Virus record (IMG/VR): IMGVR_UViG_3300031669_000172
Span: 1 to 29,555 of that record
Direction: 5' to 3' (one strand)
DNA length: 29,555 nucleotides
From: a virus
Each line of letters opens with the position of its first letter. Positions within the stretch are counted from its first letter, which is position 1. The translations under genes and the position numbers were made by a program. Shown in pieces: positions 22,283 to 29,183 of this stretch. Below the pieces are notes generated by a model that searched no databases, had not been told where the DNA came from, and worked only from the letters and a program-made list of their open reading frames with translations.

Positions 22283-22303
22283 AATAATATCTCCTATTTT
22301 TTA
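22277..22303 (-). repeat. 27-base repeat covering SD and start codon, copy 2
   Basis: These bases are identical to 17611-17637 over 27 bases, including AGGAG and the start codon of the protease fusion gene. The flanks differ. Confidence 0.85.
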
Positions 22304-22308
22304 CATTT

Positions 22309-22371
22309 AGACGCAAAAGGGACGCACTAATAAATTTTGAGTTTATTAATACGCCCCTTTGGAAAGCGTCT
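22309..22371 (-). promoter_or_regulatory. Long RNA hairpin 25 bases before the protease start
   Basis: On the minus strand a 19-bp arm (22360-22342) pairs with 22334-22316 across a 7-base loop. Sixteen pairs are Watson-Crick and three are G-T. On the plus strand those three would be A/C mismatches, so the minus-strand RNA is the folded form. An outer stem AGACGC 22371-22366 with GCGTCT 22314-22309 extends it across a 5/1 bulge. It lies 27 bases before the ATG and is not followed by a T-run, so it is more likely a processing or translation-control element than a terminator. Confidence 0.7.
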
Positions 22372-22417
22372 TCTATCGGTCTGCCAAAGACAGTGAGAGG
22401 TAGCGAACCTTTACCGA

Positions 22418-22446
22418 AATTTAAGTTTAATAAAAAACTTAATCAA
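22418..22446 (-). promoter_or_regulatory. Weak candidate promoter
   Basis: On the minus strand TTGATT (22446-22441), a 17-base spacer and TAAATT (22423-22418) match sigma-70 boxes at 4 of 6 positions each. In AT-rich DNA such matches occur often by chance. The only support is its place in the largest gap of the head module. Confidence 0.25.
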
Positions 22447-22495
22447 ATTTTAAAATAGCTATAATACTTTTACTAAATTAATCTTAATAAAACAA

Positions 22496-24616
22496 CTAAA
22501 AACTACGTTGCGCCCAAATACTTGGGGGTGGTAACTGGTCATCTATCTTTGCTTTTGGTTCGTCCGCATATATCGGCCGCATAAAACTACGGCAATTAAA
22601 ATGCAAAGGCGGGCGTACTTGTGAAAGCGCAATACCGCCAACACTATATATATGTCCGTTTAACCATCGGCATATATCCGTTGTATTTCCATCATCAACT
22701 GCAATAAATTGATATGCCTGTATCAAATCGGGGTTTTGTTTCCCAAAATCCATAAAGCCAACGTTTGAGCCATCTGTAATTAAATGGCTTGATGCTGTGC
22801 CTATTGGACCGCTTAAAATATAGTCATCTAAAGATTTGTTGACTTCGGCTATGGTTTGTTTTGTCGTAAATCCCTTATCGGTTTTGTTTTGCGCGACAAA
22901 AACGGCTTTAACTTTCATAGAAGTGGTTTGGTCATCTATGACGTTGTTAGACATATTCTTGGCATAGACTTTTAAATTGTCCGGCAAATTATTCGGGTCC
23001 ACGTCAGGTATTTCCGCAAGTTTTAATTTAGTCGTATGCCCTTTGGCATCTTTTTTAGCGGTTAAAAAACCGTCTCCAACAAAGTAAGATACCTTTTGTA
23101 CAAGGCCACTACGATATTTGTTTATTAACGGAACGTCTAAATTCAATATGCCACGTTGCGGTATTTGTCCCTTATTAAGTATTTTTTCTAAATTGACAAG
23201 TAATTTTTCTTTTATTACTGTCATATTTTCACGCATAAAATCAGTTAAAAGAGGTTTGTTTTTTTCTACAAATTTATTACGCTCTTTTTGTAAGGCAGAA
23301 TTGCTTTTTTCTGCAAGTTTTAGTTTAGTTGCGTTTTCGCTTAAAGGCATCGGCTCCGATGGTTTGGGTTGCGGTTCTGCGATTTGTTTTTCGCGCTCTA
23401 TTTTCTGCTCCTCTGTAAGATTTGGCATTTCCATTTTGGTACGGATAAAATCCTCATCGCTAATAGTAGGCTTAATTGCGCCCTTCTCAATTAGTAAAGC
23501 GTAATTAGTTATAAAGGTCTGTATTTTGCCTTTGTTGACGTTTAAACCGATTAATTCAGGGTAGACGTCCTGCTTGCCAAAATTAATATCTATCATTGGT
23601 TTAATTATTTTGTTATTGAAAGTATTCGTAATTAAATCAATTAAGTACTGCAAACTATCTAAAAAGATTTGCGATTGCACATCGCCTAAAGCAAAGCTAC
23701 CGCCTTTACTAGCTTGCCCTAATTCTAAAAACTGTGTCATTACAGATTTTGCCATCTGCGTATTATGCCGGGAGATTTTTTGATTTGTTATTGCATTATT
23801 ATAATTTCCAAATTGCCAAGTAAAAACATAATCGGGATATCTAATCATATACGGATTTTGCGAACGCCCAATACGTTGTAAAATACTTTGCACAGCTTTA
23901 TAATCGGGGCTATCGGGCTTTACACTTTTAGGAATAACCATATCGGGTACACCGATTGCGTTTTTACGAACTCCAATAGTGTCAATTACTTCTGTTTCGC
24001 TCTTGCGTTTCCAATCCCAGTAACTCCATCGTAAAAGCGATGTACCACGCAGGTCATCGCCCTCTTGATTTAAAACAAAAAAGACTAAATACTCAAAAGG
24101 TATGTCTACTAACTGTCCATCTGTCCGTCTTTGTTGTATTATTTCATTTCTTGGCTGTATCTCCTCAATAGATACTTGCAGTCGGGCAAGTAATTCGGGG
24201 ACGGTATATCTTTTACCTTCATAATCCCAAATAGAATAAACTTGTTCAAAAATACTAAAGCCATACTCGGTAAAAGACAATAGCTGATATAAAAGATTAA
24301 CGAACGCTATAGGATAATTTTTAAAAAAATAATCCTTGCAAAATTTAGCGTGAAATTTGTGTTTTTTGTCATCAGAACTTGTAGATATATCCCAGTCGGC
24401 AGAGAGGATAGGCGTTTTAATCATATTGAGCATCATTCCGATTTGACTGTCAAAACTCATTTTTTCGTAAATGAAACTGCCTTGTAAGCCACGTAATGGT
24501 GGTTTAGGTTCTGCGGAAACTTCTAGCCCTTCGTCAATAGTGCCGTAATCGCCTATGGCGGTAGTATGTACTTCGTCAATCTTTTGTTTTGGTTTTAAAA
24601 AATTTAAAAAAGCCAT
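22496..24616 (-). CDS. Portal protein fused to MuF-type head protein
   Basis: The 706-residue protein joins two head proteins that are usually separate. The N-terminal part (about 30-420) follows the DUF935 / Mu gp29-type portal pattern: PPLRGLQGSFIYEKMSFD, LPFEYLVFFVLNQEGDDLRG-type strands and KISRHNTQMAKSVMTQFLEL. The C-terminal part (about 460-690) is MuF-like, ending with DDGNTTDICRWLNG (from about 641) and PPLHFNCRSFMRPI (669-682), the Zn-site-like MuF motif with Cys675. It follows the large terminase by only a few bases (TAAATG). The portal forms the DNA entry ring, and MuF proteins help build the head. Confidence 0.88.
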   Translation of the reverse strand: MAFLNFLKPKQKIDEVHTTAIGDYGTIDEGLEVSAEPKPPLRGLQGSFIYEKMSFDSQIGMMLNMIKTPILSADWDISTSSDDKKHKFHAKFCKDYFFKNYPIAFVNLLYQLLSFTEYGFSIFEQVYSIWDYEGKRYTVPELLARLQVSIEEIQPRNEIIQQRRTDGQLVDIPFEYLVFFVLNQEGDDLRGTSLLRWSYWDWKRKSETEVIDTIGVRKNAIGVPDMVIPKSVKPDSPDYKAVQSILQRIGRSQNPYMIRYPDYVFTWQFGNYNNAITNQKISRHNTQMAKSVMTQFLELGQASKGGSFALGDVQSQIFLDSLQYLIDLITNTFNNKIIKPMIDINFGKQDVYPELIGLNVNKGKIQTFITNYALLIEKGAIKPTISDEDFIRTKMEMPNLTEEQKIEREKQIAEPQPKPSEPMPLSENATKLKLAEKSNSALQKERNKFVEKNKPLLTDFMRENMTVIKEKLLVNLEKILNKGQIPQRGILNLDVPLINKYRSGLVQKVSYFVGDGFLTAKKDAKGHTTKLKLAEIPDVDPNNLPDNLKVYAKNMSNNVIDDQTTSMKVKAVFVAQNKTDKGFTTKQTIAEVNKSLDDYILSGPIGTASSHLITDGSNVGFMDFGKQNPDLIQAYQFIAVDDGNTTDICRWLNGHIYSVGGIALSQVRPPLHFNCRSFMRPIYADEPKAKIDDQLPPPSIWAQRSF

Positions 24617-25825
24617 TTATAACTCTATCCCACCAAATACACCAGTATCGCCCGAAATGTAATCTTTCAATTTAGTATACAAACCGTAGCGTAATGCGTC
24701 AAGTAAATGGTCGTTAAATTTAATCGGTTCATCTAAAAAATTCCCATCCTTATTTTTTTTCCACGAATACGATTTAATTTCTTTGATTACATTATCAGAT
24801 TTCTTTGTAATATGCAAGCGGAATTTTTTAACGAAATCAATGCCTGTCTTTACGCTCTTATCGGAAGGCATCGCATTAAAGCCACCTTCTCGGCATATCT
24901 CCTCTATACGTGCGGGTTCTGCGCAATCCGCAAATATCTCGTTATGTTTATCTATGTTTAGTTTTTTTAGCTCTTCTATGACATCGGAATTTGTCAGCCC
25001 TGTTTTATAAAGTAACTCATCTATGTAAACCTCTTTGTCTTTGATTTTAATTTCAATTAAAGCAGTCGGGACATTATATCCGAAGTCAAGGCCGTAAAAA
25101 GTTTCAAAATCTCCCTTTGGCATTTCGTCTACTAAATTATAGTTTTTGTATATCAGCCCTTCGGTGTTGCCCCACTCGCCTAACGTAAAGATTTTGTAAG
25201 CGTTTTCGTCTTGGTTTTTTAAATCGGTTAGAATTTTAACATAATCCTCGCCCAAAAAAGGATTATCTAAATAATTGCTTTTGATTAAATTACAGTTAGG
25301 CTCTTTGATTAATTTAGTTGCAATCCAACTGTTTGCGTCTTCGGGGTTTAAACTTAAAAAGATTTGATTGAGTTCGCCTAAAGATGTTTTGCCTGATAGC
25401 CGTGTGTAAAGCGTTATGTAATCTCTAAAGGTAAACTCGCTCGCCTCTTCAAGCCATATGTAATTAAATTCCGTGCTTTTTATCTTTTCGGGGTCGTCTA
25501 AACTAAAGAATTGTACTCGGTTGTTTTTTTCGGGGAAATCGTAAAAGTTTTCAGTACGGTTATGATGCTCTACGTTGTAAAGCCCCCACTCTTTTAAGAT
25601 ATCTATAAACAGGCGATAAGCAGTCATCTTAAGCGCAGGTAGCGTTTTACGTGTAATGCCGATGTTCTTGTTGCGTTCGGTACGCATCTTGTAAGCGAAT
25701 AACTGCGCTATGCTATAACTCTTACTGCTACGTGCGCCCCCTATATTGCAATTAATCTTATACTTGCTTTCATAATTGCGTTTAAAAACGCTTGTTATGG
25801 TTAACTCTTTTTTATTTTCGGGCAT
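24617..25825 (-). CDS. terL: Terminase large subunit (PBSX-like)
   Basis: The 402-residue product is the DNA packaging motor. The ATPase part has a deviant Walker A (IGGARSSKSYSIAQL, Lys35) and Walker B plus catalytic Glu (YIWLEEASEF, 122-131). The nuclease part has three acidic sites: LDFGYNVP (Asp247), FADCAEPAR (Asp300) and NDHLLDALRY (Asp372/376). The order and wording match the PBSX/Terminase_3 family. I chose ATG 25825; TTG codons at 25834/25831 could also start. No strong SD is seen, so coupling to the 53-residue gene is likely. Confidence 0.95.
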   Translation of the reverse strand: MPENKKELTITSVFKRNYESKYKINCNIGGARSSKSYSIAQLFAYKMRTERNKNIGITRKTLPALKMTAYRLFIDILKEWGLYNVEHHNRTENFYDFPEKNNRVQFFSLDDPEKIKSTEFNYIWLEEASEFTFRDYITLYTRLSGKTSLGELNQIFLSLNPEDANSWIATKLIKEPNCNLIKSNYLDNPFLGEDYVKILTDLKNQDENAYKIFTLGEWGNTEGLIYKNYNLVDEMPKGDFETFYGLDFGYNVPTALIEIKIKDKEVYIDELLYKTGLTNSDVIEELKKLNIDKHNEIFADCAEPARIEEICREGGFNAMPSDKSVKTGIDFVKKFRLHITKKSDNVIKEIKSYSWKKNKDGNFLDEPIKFNDHLLDALRYGLYTKLKDYISGDTGVFGGIEL

Positions 25826-25973
25826 TATCAACAATGTGCTCTATTATTTTATTTTGTACTTCATTTACTTTTATATTTACGTCAATAACTTTTTTTAGTC
25901 TATCAATCCTTAAGTTATTTAGAAAAATTGCCGTGCATATAAAAATTATAGATATTCCAATTTCTTTGCTCAT
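25812..25973 (-). CDS. Small membrane protein before the terminase (53 aa)
   Basis: ATG at 25973 overlaps the previous stop (ATGA) and has GGGGG 8 bases upstream. The product starts MSKEIGISIIFICTAIF, a single hydrophobic segment, followed by a charged helical tail (NLRIDRLKKVIDVNIKVNEV). It overlaps the terminase start by 14 bases. Strong SD, coupling and exact fit into the gap support a real gene, but the function is unknown. Confidence 0.7.
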   Translation of the reverse strand: MSKEIGISIIFICTAIFLNNLRIDRLKKVIDVNIKVNEVQNKIIEHIVDNARK

Positions 25974-26269
25974 TTTGTTTCCCCCTTCATTTTTTTGTTG
26001 ACTTTTGCTTTTTTTACTAACTCAATAGCTATGTCTCGCTGATTATCAAAAGTTCTAATTTCTTTTAATACCTCATCTATCTTTAAACCTTTGGAAAGTA
26101 AACTGTAAAATACATCATTTGTTTTCTGCGAAAGATAAGTAGTGTCTTTTAAAATTGCCCTCGCTTGCATCATTGCAAGTTTTAATTTAGTGTAGTCTTT
26201 TTTTAATACCAAATCTTTTGCTTCTGATTTTTTTAAATTTACTTTATCTTTTGCTTTTTTCTTTTGCAT
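25970..26269 (-). CDS. Lys-rich helical protein near terminase (99 aa)
   Basis: The product is Lys-rich and helical (MQKKKAKDKVNLKKSEAKD, DEVLKEIRTFDNQRDIAIEL). The pattern is not that of known small terminases, but its place next to them is suggestive. AGGA lies 9 bases upstream. It may be a second packaging accessory or DNA-binding protein. Confidence 0.7.
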   Translation of the reverse strand: MQKKKAKDKVNLKKSEAKDLVLKKDYTKLKLAMMQARAILKDTTYLSQKTNDVFYSLLSKGLKIDEVLKEIRTFDNQRDIAIELVKKAKVNKKMKGETK

Positions 26270-26280
26270 AATTATTTATC

Positions 26281-26571
26281 CTAATTGTACCTAGAACATT
26301 CGTATTTTAATTTTCCGCAATGCTCGCAAACTTCTTTCGTTATTTTATATTTTTCTAAACGTTCCTTTTTTTCAAGTTCATATGCCGCACGTCTTGTTTC
26401 TGCATCTCTCTTTATTTTAACCTTACTGTCTAGAAAATTTTTACATTTTTTCTTGTTATTTTGAATATATCCCTTATCGCAATAATCCTGTAAAGTATCT
26501 CCTCCAAAGTCATCGCAACCGGCATAATAACATTTAGCGCAAAGTCCAGTCTTTATATCATCAGTAGTCAT
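26281..26571 (-). CDS. Cysteine-rich protein, zinc-ribbon-like (96 aa)
   Basis: This product has eight Cys. CAKCYYAGC lies near the start, CDKGY and KKKCKNF in the middle and CEHCGKLKYEC near the end, consistent with two zinc-binding sites split by a charged helix (RRAAYELEKKERLEKYK). The start overlaps the small terminase stop (ATGA) with a G-run SD. The function is unknown. Confidence 0.75.
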   Translation of the reverse strand: MTTDDIKTGLCAKCYYAGCDDFGGDTLQDYCDKGYIQNNKKKCKNFLDSKVKIKRDAETRRAAYELEKKERLEKYKITKEVCEHCGKLKYECSRYN

Positions 26572-26942
26572 CTATCCCCCTTTTTATTCTCAACTAAAAC
26601 AAGGCTGATGTCGGGCGCTCTGTCATCTTTATTTATTACTTTGTCAGGTACTTTGCCTAATACTCTTTGAAATAGTACCTCTGCCCGTTGCGGTTCGCCC
26701 TTATTAACCGATACTAAAAAGGCGCTTGCTACTATCGCCTCAAGCACATTGCTCTGCTTATTATTACGGATTTCCGAAAGCTCCTCAATTGACTTGTTAC
26801 CAAAACGTTGGATTATTTCTATCAAGTCGTTTTTAGTCTCTTGCTTCATTTTCTTAATTTCAGGCGGTAACTTCGGCTGTCCTTTGCCGTGCTTATTGCC
26901 TTTTTTAAATTTATGTTTTGGATTTGGATTGCCTTTTGCCAT
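26568..26942 (-). CDS. Probable terminase small subunit (DUF5681-like N-terminus)
   Basis: The 124-residue product begins AKGNPNPKHKFKKGNKHGKG, the typical start of DUF5681-type small terminases (Nxxx.FKkGxSgNPxGrp). A helical middle follows (TKNDLIEIIQRFGNKSIEEL). It is encoded just upstream of the terminase block. No SD is visible before ATG 26942, and two direct repeats of 10 bases sit directly in front of it. Small terminases bind pac or cos DNA, so the identification is fair but not decisive. Confidence 0.7.
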   Translation of the reverse strand: MAKGNPNPKHKFKKGNKHGKGQPKLPPEIKKMKQETKNDLIEIIQRFGNKSIEELSEIRNNKQSNVLEAIVASAFLVSVNKGEPQRAEVLFQRVLGKVPDKVINKDDRAPDISLVLVENKKGDR

Positions 26943-26946
26943 AATT

Positions 26947-26967
26947 TTATGTGTTTGTTATGTGTTT
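26947..26967. promoter_or_regulatory. Tandem 10-base direct repeats before the small terminase
   Basis: TTATGTGTTT occurs at 26947-26956 and again at 26958-26967, with an 11-base period. The repeats fill the space where an SD should be, between the Cys-rich gene's stop and the terminase start. They could be a protein-binding site, for instance for the terminase itself. Confidence 0.5.
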
Positions 26968-27199
26968 AATTTGTTTTATCTTTTATTATTTTTCTCAACG
27001 TATCAGTGTATCTCGTTTCATACCTTTTGCTTTCAGCACATTTTCTACAAAAACTAAAATAATATCTAGTAGTAACTGGCAAAGCGCCGTAATCATCTTT
27101 ATAAAAACAGTTAATCTCGCCAGATTTACAACTGGTTATTTCAACTCCACATTCGTGACAGTGATTTTTGTCTTTAGAATTTAAGCATAGTAATTTCAT
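26966..27199 (-). CDS. Cysteine-rich protein (77 aa)
   Basis: The protein has paired Cys in HCHECG and CRKCAESK, with other Cys at the start and middle, fitting a zinc-ribbon. It starts at ATG 27199, 24 bases after the ParB-like gene stop, without a clear SD. It is in the same frame as the ParB-like gene upstream, separated by one TAA stop and eight sense codons. The role is unknown. Confidence 0.7.
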   Translation of the reverse strand: MKLLCLNSKDKNHCHECGVEITSCKSGEINCFYKDDYGALPVTTRYYFSFCRKCAESKRYETRYTDTLRKIIKDKTN

Positions 27200-27223
27200 A
27201 GTTATTTTAATAACTTCGCCTTT

Positions 27224-27433
27224 TTACCTGTCAGGTTTTAGCTTTTTAAGGGCTTTAATCCTTGTATGACCGCCTAGTATTATAAAATCGTTATCTACTA
27301 TTATGGGGGCAATATAGCCGTTCTTTTTAATGCTATCGCATACGTAATCAACTGCCTTGTCGTTTTTACGTGGATTGCGCTCGTAAGGTTTAATCTTATT
27401 TAATGCGATATTTTTTAAGTGTTCTTTTTTCAT
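27224..27433 (-). CDS. Truncated ParB-like domain protein (69 aa)
   Basis: The product is the N-terminal half of a ParB/Sulfiredoxin-type nuclease domain. ALNKIKPYERNPRKNDKAVD is the characteristic start, followed by SIKKNGYIAPIIVD and ILGGHTRIKALKKL (the GGHTR motif). Full-length versions continue for at least 30 more residues after ALKKL, often fused to a DNA methylase. Here a TAA follows 4 codons later (KPDR). No SD is visible upstream. It may be a remnant or a genuine mini-domain. Confidence 0.75.
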   Translation of the reverse strand: MKKEHLKNIALNKIKPYERNPRKNDKAVDYVCDSIKKNGYIAPIIVDNDFIILGGHTRIKALKKLKPDR

Positions 27434-27445
27434 AATAATACTATA

Positions 27446-27634
27446 TTACATTGTACTAAATACTTTCAAGGTATTCTGCTCTTTTGACATATCCCAAATT
27501 TCGTAGTAATTGATGTCTCGCCGGGTAAGACAAAAGTGTTGTGCGTGGATACGTGCCTTTTGAATGCAACCGTATATATGCCTTTCGCAAAAGCCGTTAA
27601 GTAAATACAGTCTTAACTCTATTTTTTTAAACAT
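27446..27634 (-). CDS. Small hypothetical protein (62 aa)
   Basis: ATG 27634 has GGAG 6 bases upstream, within the end of the upstream gene (16-base overlap). The product is basic with three Cys and several His (CERHIYGCIQKARIHAQHFC), which may bind a metal. No family is recognised. Confidence 0.65.
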   Translation of the reverse strand: MFKKIELRLYLLNGFCERHIYGCIQKARIHAQHFCLTRRDINYYEIWDMSKEQNTLKVFSTM

Positions 27635-27801
27635 ATATTATACTCCACTTTTTTATTTCTTTCAAAATAAGCATCGTAATCAAGTTCAATTTCTTTCATA
27701 ACTACCCAGCCAAAGATGTTTTTTCCGTCAATTACGTCCCGAATAATAAAGCCCAATGACATTGATATTATTATTACTGAGATTAAAAAAAAATGTTTCA
27801 T
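27619..27801 (-). CDS. Small membrane-anchored protein (60 aa)
   Basis: The protein starts MKHFFLISVIIISMSLGFII, a single N-terminal hydrophobic segment, then a short charged part (KEIELDYDAYFERNKK). GGAG lies about 8 bases upstream. It is probably an inner-membrane protein of unknown role. Confidence 0.65.
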   Translation of the reverse strand: MKHFFLISVIIISMSLGFIIRDVIDGKNIFGWVVMKEIELDYDAYFERNKKVEYNICLKK

Positions 27802-27804
27802 AAT

Positions 27805-27975
27805 TCACTCTCCGTATTTGTCTACGCAGGATTGGGGGCGGTTAAATTTAACCAAAAAACATTCTTCTGTCTCTCTTAAATTAAGGTTGCAATGTTGCCC
27901 AAATTCACTGGATGTATAAGCAGGACACCCATTACAATACTTCGGGTCTTTTAACTTAAACTTAATTGTCGGCAT
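27805..27975 (-). CDS. Small cysteine-rich protein (56 aa)
   Basis: ATG 27975 is preferred over 27987, because GGAGG lies 5 bases before it and the start overlaps the upstream stop by one base (TAATG). The product has five Cys (YCNGCPAYTSS; HCNLNLRETEECF; SCVDKYG), a pattern also seen in other small phage proteins with unknown function. It is likely zinc-binding. Confidence 0.75.
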   Translation of the reverse strand: MPTIKFKLKDPKYCNGCPAYTSSEFGQHCNLNLRETEECFLVKFNRPQSCVDKYGE

Positions 27976-28202
27976 TAATTCCTCCATAACATATGATAAC
28001 TACTAGCGTTCATATCAAATATAATTTTGGGAATTTCTTTAGACACACCACACTTACAAAGCGGATAAAATTTTAATTTTTCGTAACTAAAATTAAATTC
28101 TTTTTTGCACTTTGGGCAAGTTAAAAATCTCTTAACTAGAAAATCTGATACTCGCTTAATATGCCCATTTCGGGTATTTCCTGTAAATTTATTTGTCGGC
28201 AT
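27975..28202 (-). CDS. Small zinc-ribbon-like protein (75 aa)
   Basis: The product has a basic N-terminus (KFTGNTRNGHIKRVSDFLVK) and then CPKCKKEF and CKCG, a zinc-ribbon pattern. AAGGA lies about 9 bases upstream. It overlaps the upstream coiled-coil gene by 14 bases and the next gene by one base. The basic arm could bind nucleic acid. Confidence 0.75.
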   Translation of the reverse strand: MPTNKFTGNTRNGHIKRVSDFLVKRFLTCPKCKKEFNFSYEKLKFYPLCKCGVSKEIPKIIFDMNASSYHMLWRN

Positions 28203-28506
28203 TTTTGGTATCCTTTCTATATTTGCAATTTTTATTCATTGGATTTTCGCAATCTTTTAATGATGCGCAATCTAAACAAAAAATATCTAACTTTACATTA
28301 TTTTTAAAACGTGGTACTATTTTTTTTGTTTTTTTGTCTATTTTATTTATAGATATGTCAGGTTTATTAAGTTCCATTAAAGCAGTTTTTATATCTGTTT
28401 TAAGATTTTTAATTTCAGATTTTAAACTTTCATTGTCTTGCCTTAAAAACAGAATGGTACATTTAAGTCTTTTTATTCTATCTGTTAAAACAAGTAAATT
28501 ACTCAT
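28189..28506 (-). CDS. Coiled-coil plus Cys-rich protein (105 aa)
   Basis: The N-terminal half is a coiled coil (IKRLKCTILFLRQDNESLKS, EIKNLKTDIKTALMEL) and the C-terminus is Cys-rich (FCLDCASLKDCENPMNKNC). The start overlaps the nuclease stop (ATGA). No family is recognised, but the layout is like a dimer with a metal site. Confidence 0.75.
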   Translation of the reverse strand: MSNLLVLTDRIKRLKCTILFLRQDNESLKSEIKNLKTDIKTALMELNKPDISINKIDKKTKKIVPRFKNNVKLDIFCLDCASLKDCENPMNKNCKYRKDTKNADK

Positions 28507-28907
28507 TTCCCTATCTCCCCTAGTGTGTTTAAAAACTCCTCAAAAGTCTTATGGCTGTCAATAAGAACATACGGCAAACCTTCTGCCTCTATTTCTTTTT
28601 GAAATTTCTTTTGAGCGTCTGACTGTTTACCCCCTGCTTTAGCAATAATCCGCTTACCTGTCTTTTTACTTATGGTGTACTCTGTAGGCGCTTTAATTTC
28701 AACGAAATAAACCTTGCCTTTATTTACTACGATTAAATCACTTGCGCCTGTGTATAGCCCTTCTCGCTTTAAATAAGACATCATAAAAAATCTTTGTCTG
28801 TATGGTATCTTTGAAAGCAAACTTTGTCCGTTTGTAACTGAAAAGCAAAATATATTCTGCATCTTAAGCGTATTGACTATATTAACTTGGAAATCGTGTT
28901 CGGTCAT
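28503..28907 (-). CDS. VRR-NUC domain nuclease
   Basis: The 134-residue product fits the VRR-NUC family (PF08774), a PD-(D/E)XK-type nuclease fold found in phages and Holliday-junction-related enzymes. Key residues visible are GASDLIVV (Asp57), VYFVEIKAP (Glu70, Lys72) and GGKQSDAQKKF (Gln99). ATG 28907 is chosen because GGGAG lies 8 bases upstream and it overlaps the upstream 37-residue gene (ATGA); a TTG further upstream gives a longer frame. It probably acts in phage DNA recombination or processing. Confidence 0.88.
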   Translation of the reverse strand: MTEHDFQVNIVNTLKMQNIFCFSVTNGQSLLSKIPYRQRFFMMSYLKREGLYTGASDLIVVNKGKVYFVEIKAPTEYTISKKTGKRIIAKAGGKQSDAQKKFQKEIEAEGLPYVLIDSHKTFEEFLNTLGEIGK

Positions 28908-29017
28908 TTCTTTTTCTCCCATACGTGATAATACTTTCCGCAATACTTACAAAATTGTTTAAACGGTATTTTTTCATCGGGTTCAAGTGTGGTTCGTTTA
29001 TGTATTAGACATTTCAT
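28904..29017 (-). CDS. Tiny cysteine protein (37 aa)
   Basis: The ATG at 29017 has AGAGGGG 8 bases upstream and the stop overlaps the nuclease start (ATGA). The product has a Cys at 3 and CKYCGK near the end, a CxxC knuckle, with a basic tail. It is probably a small zinc-binding protein. Confidence 0.65.
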   Translation of the reverse strand: MKCLIHKRTTLEPDEKIPFKQFCKYCGKYYHVWEKKK

Positions 29018-29018
29018 T

Positions 29019-29183
29019 TCAAATACCCCTCTTGTTTTTATTTTTTCCACTGTGTTCAATTATATAATTTAGTGTTTTTTGACACTGGTAAATAATTAAT
29101 GGTTTTTTAAACCCAATCGTATACCAGCATAAATGAATACCTCTTTTTACCACTTCGTTTAAAGTTATAATTTTCTTAGACAT
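29019..29183 (-). CDS. Small hypothetical protein (54 aa)
   Basis: ATG 29183 has AGGAG 7 bases upstream and overlaps the previous stop by 8 bases; the ATG at 29189 is too close to the SD. The product reads MSKKIITLNEVVKRG, then a hydrophobic/aromatic centre (HLCWYTIGFKKPLIIY), and ends in a basic tail. No family is recognised. Confidence 0.65.
   Translation of the reverse strand: MSKKIITLNEVVKRGIHLCWYTIGFKKPLIIYQCQKTLNYIIEHSGKNKNKRGI

Larger units (their letters stand above)
22283..22495 (-). other. Intergenic leader of the protease gene
   Basis: These 213 bases between the portal-MuF and protease genes hold a weak promoter candidate, a small GTCT/AGAC hairpin near 22384-22396, the long hairpin at 22309-22371 and the SD. 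I see no gene of credible length. Confidence 0.5.

Noticed and set aside
28908-28943. Longer TTG start for the VRR-NUC nuclease
   Set aside because: The added residues overlap the 37-residue gene. ATG 28907 has a GGGAG SD and an ATGA junction, and the domain begins right there.
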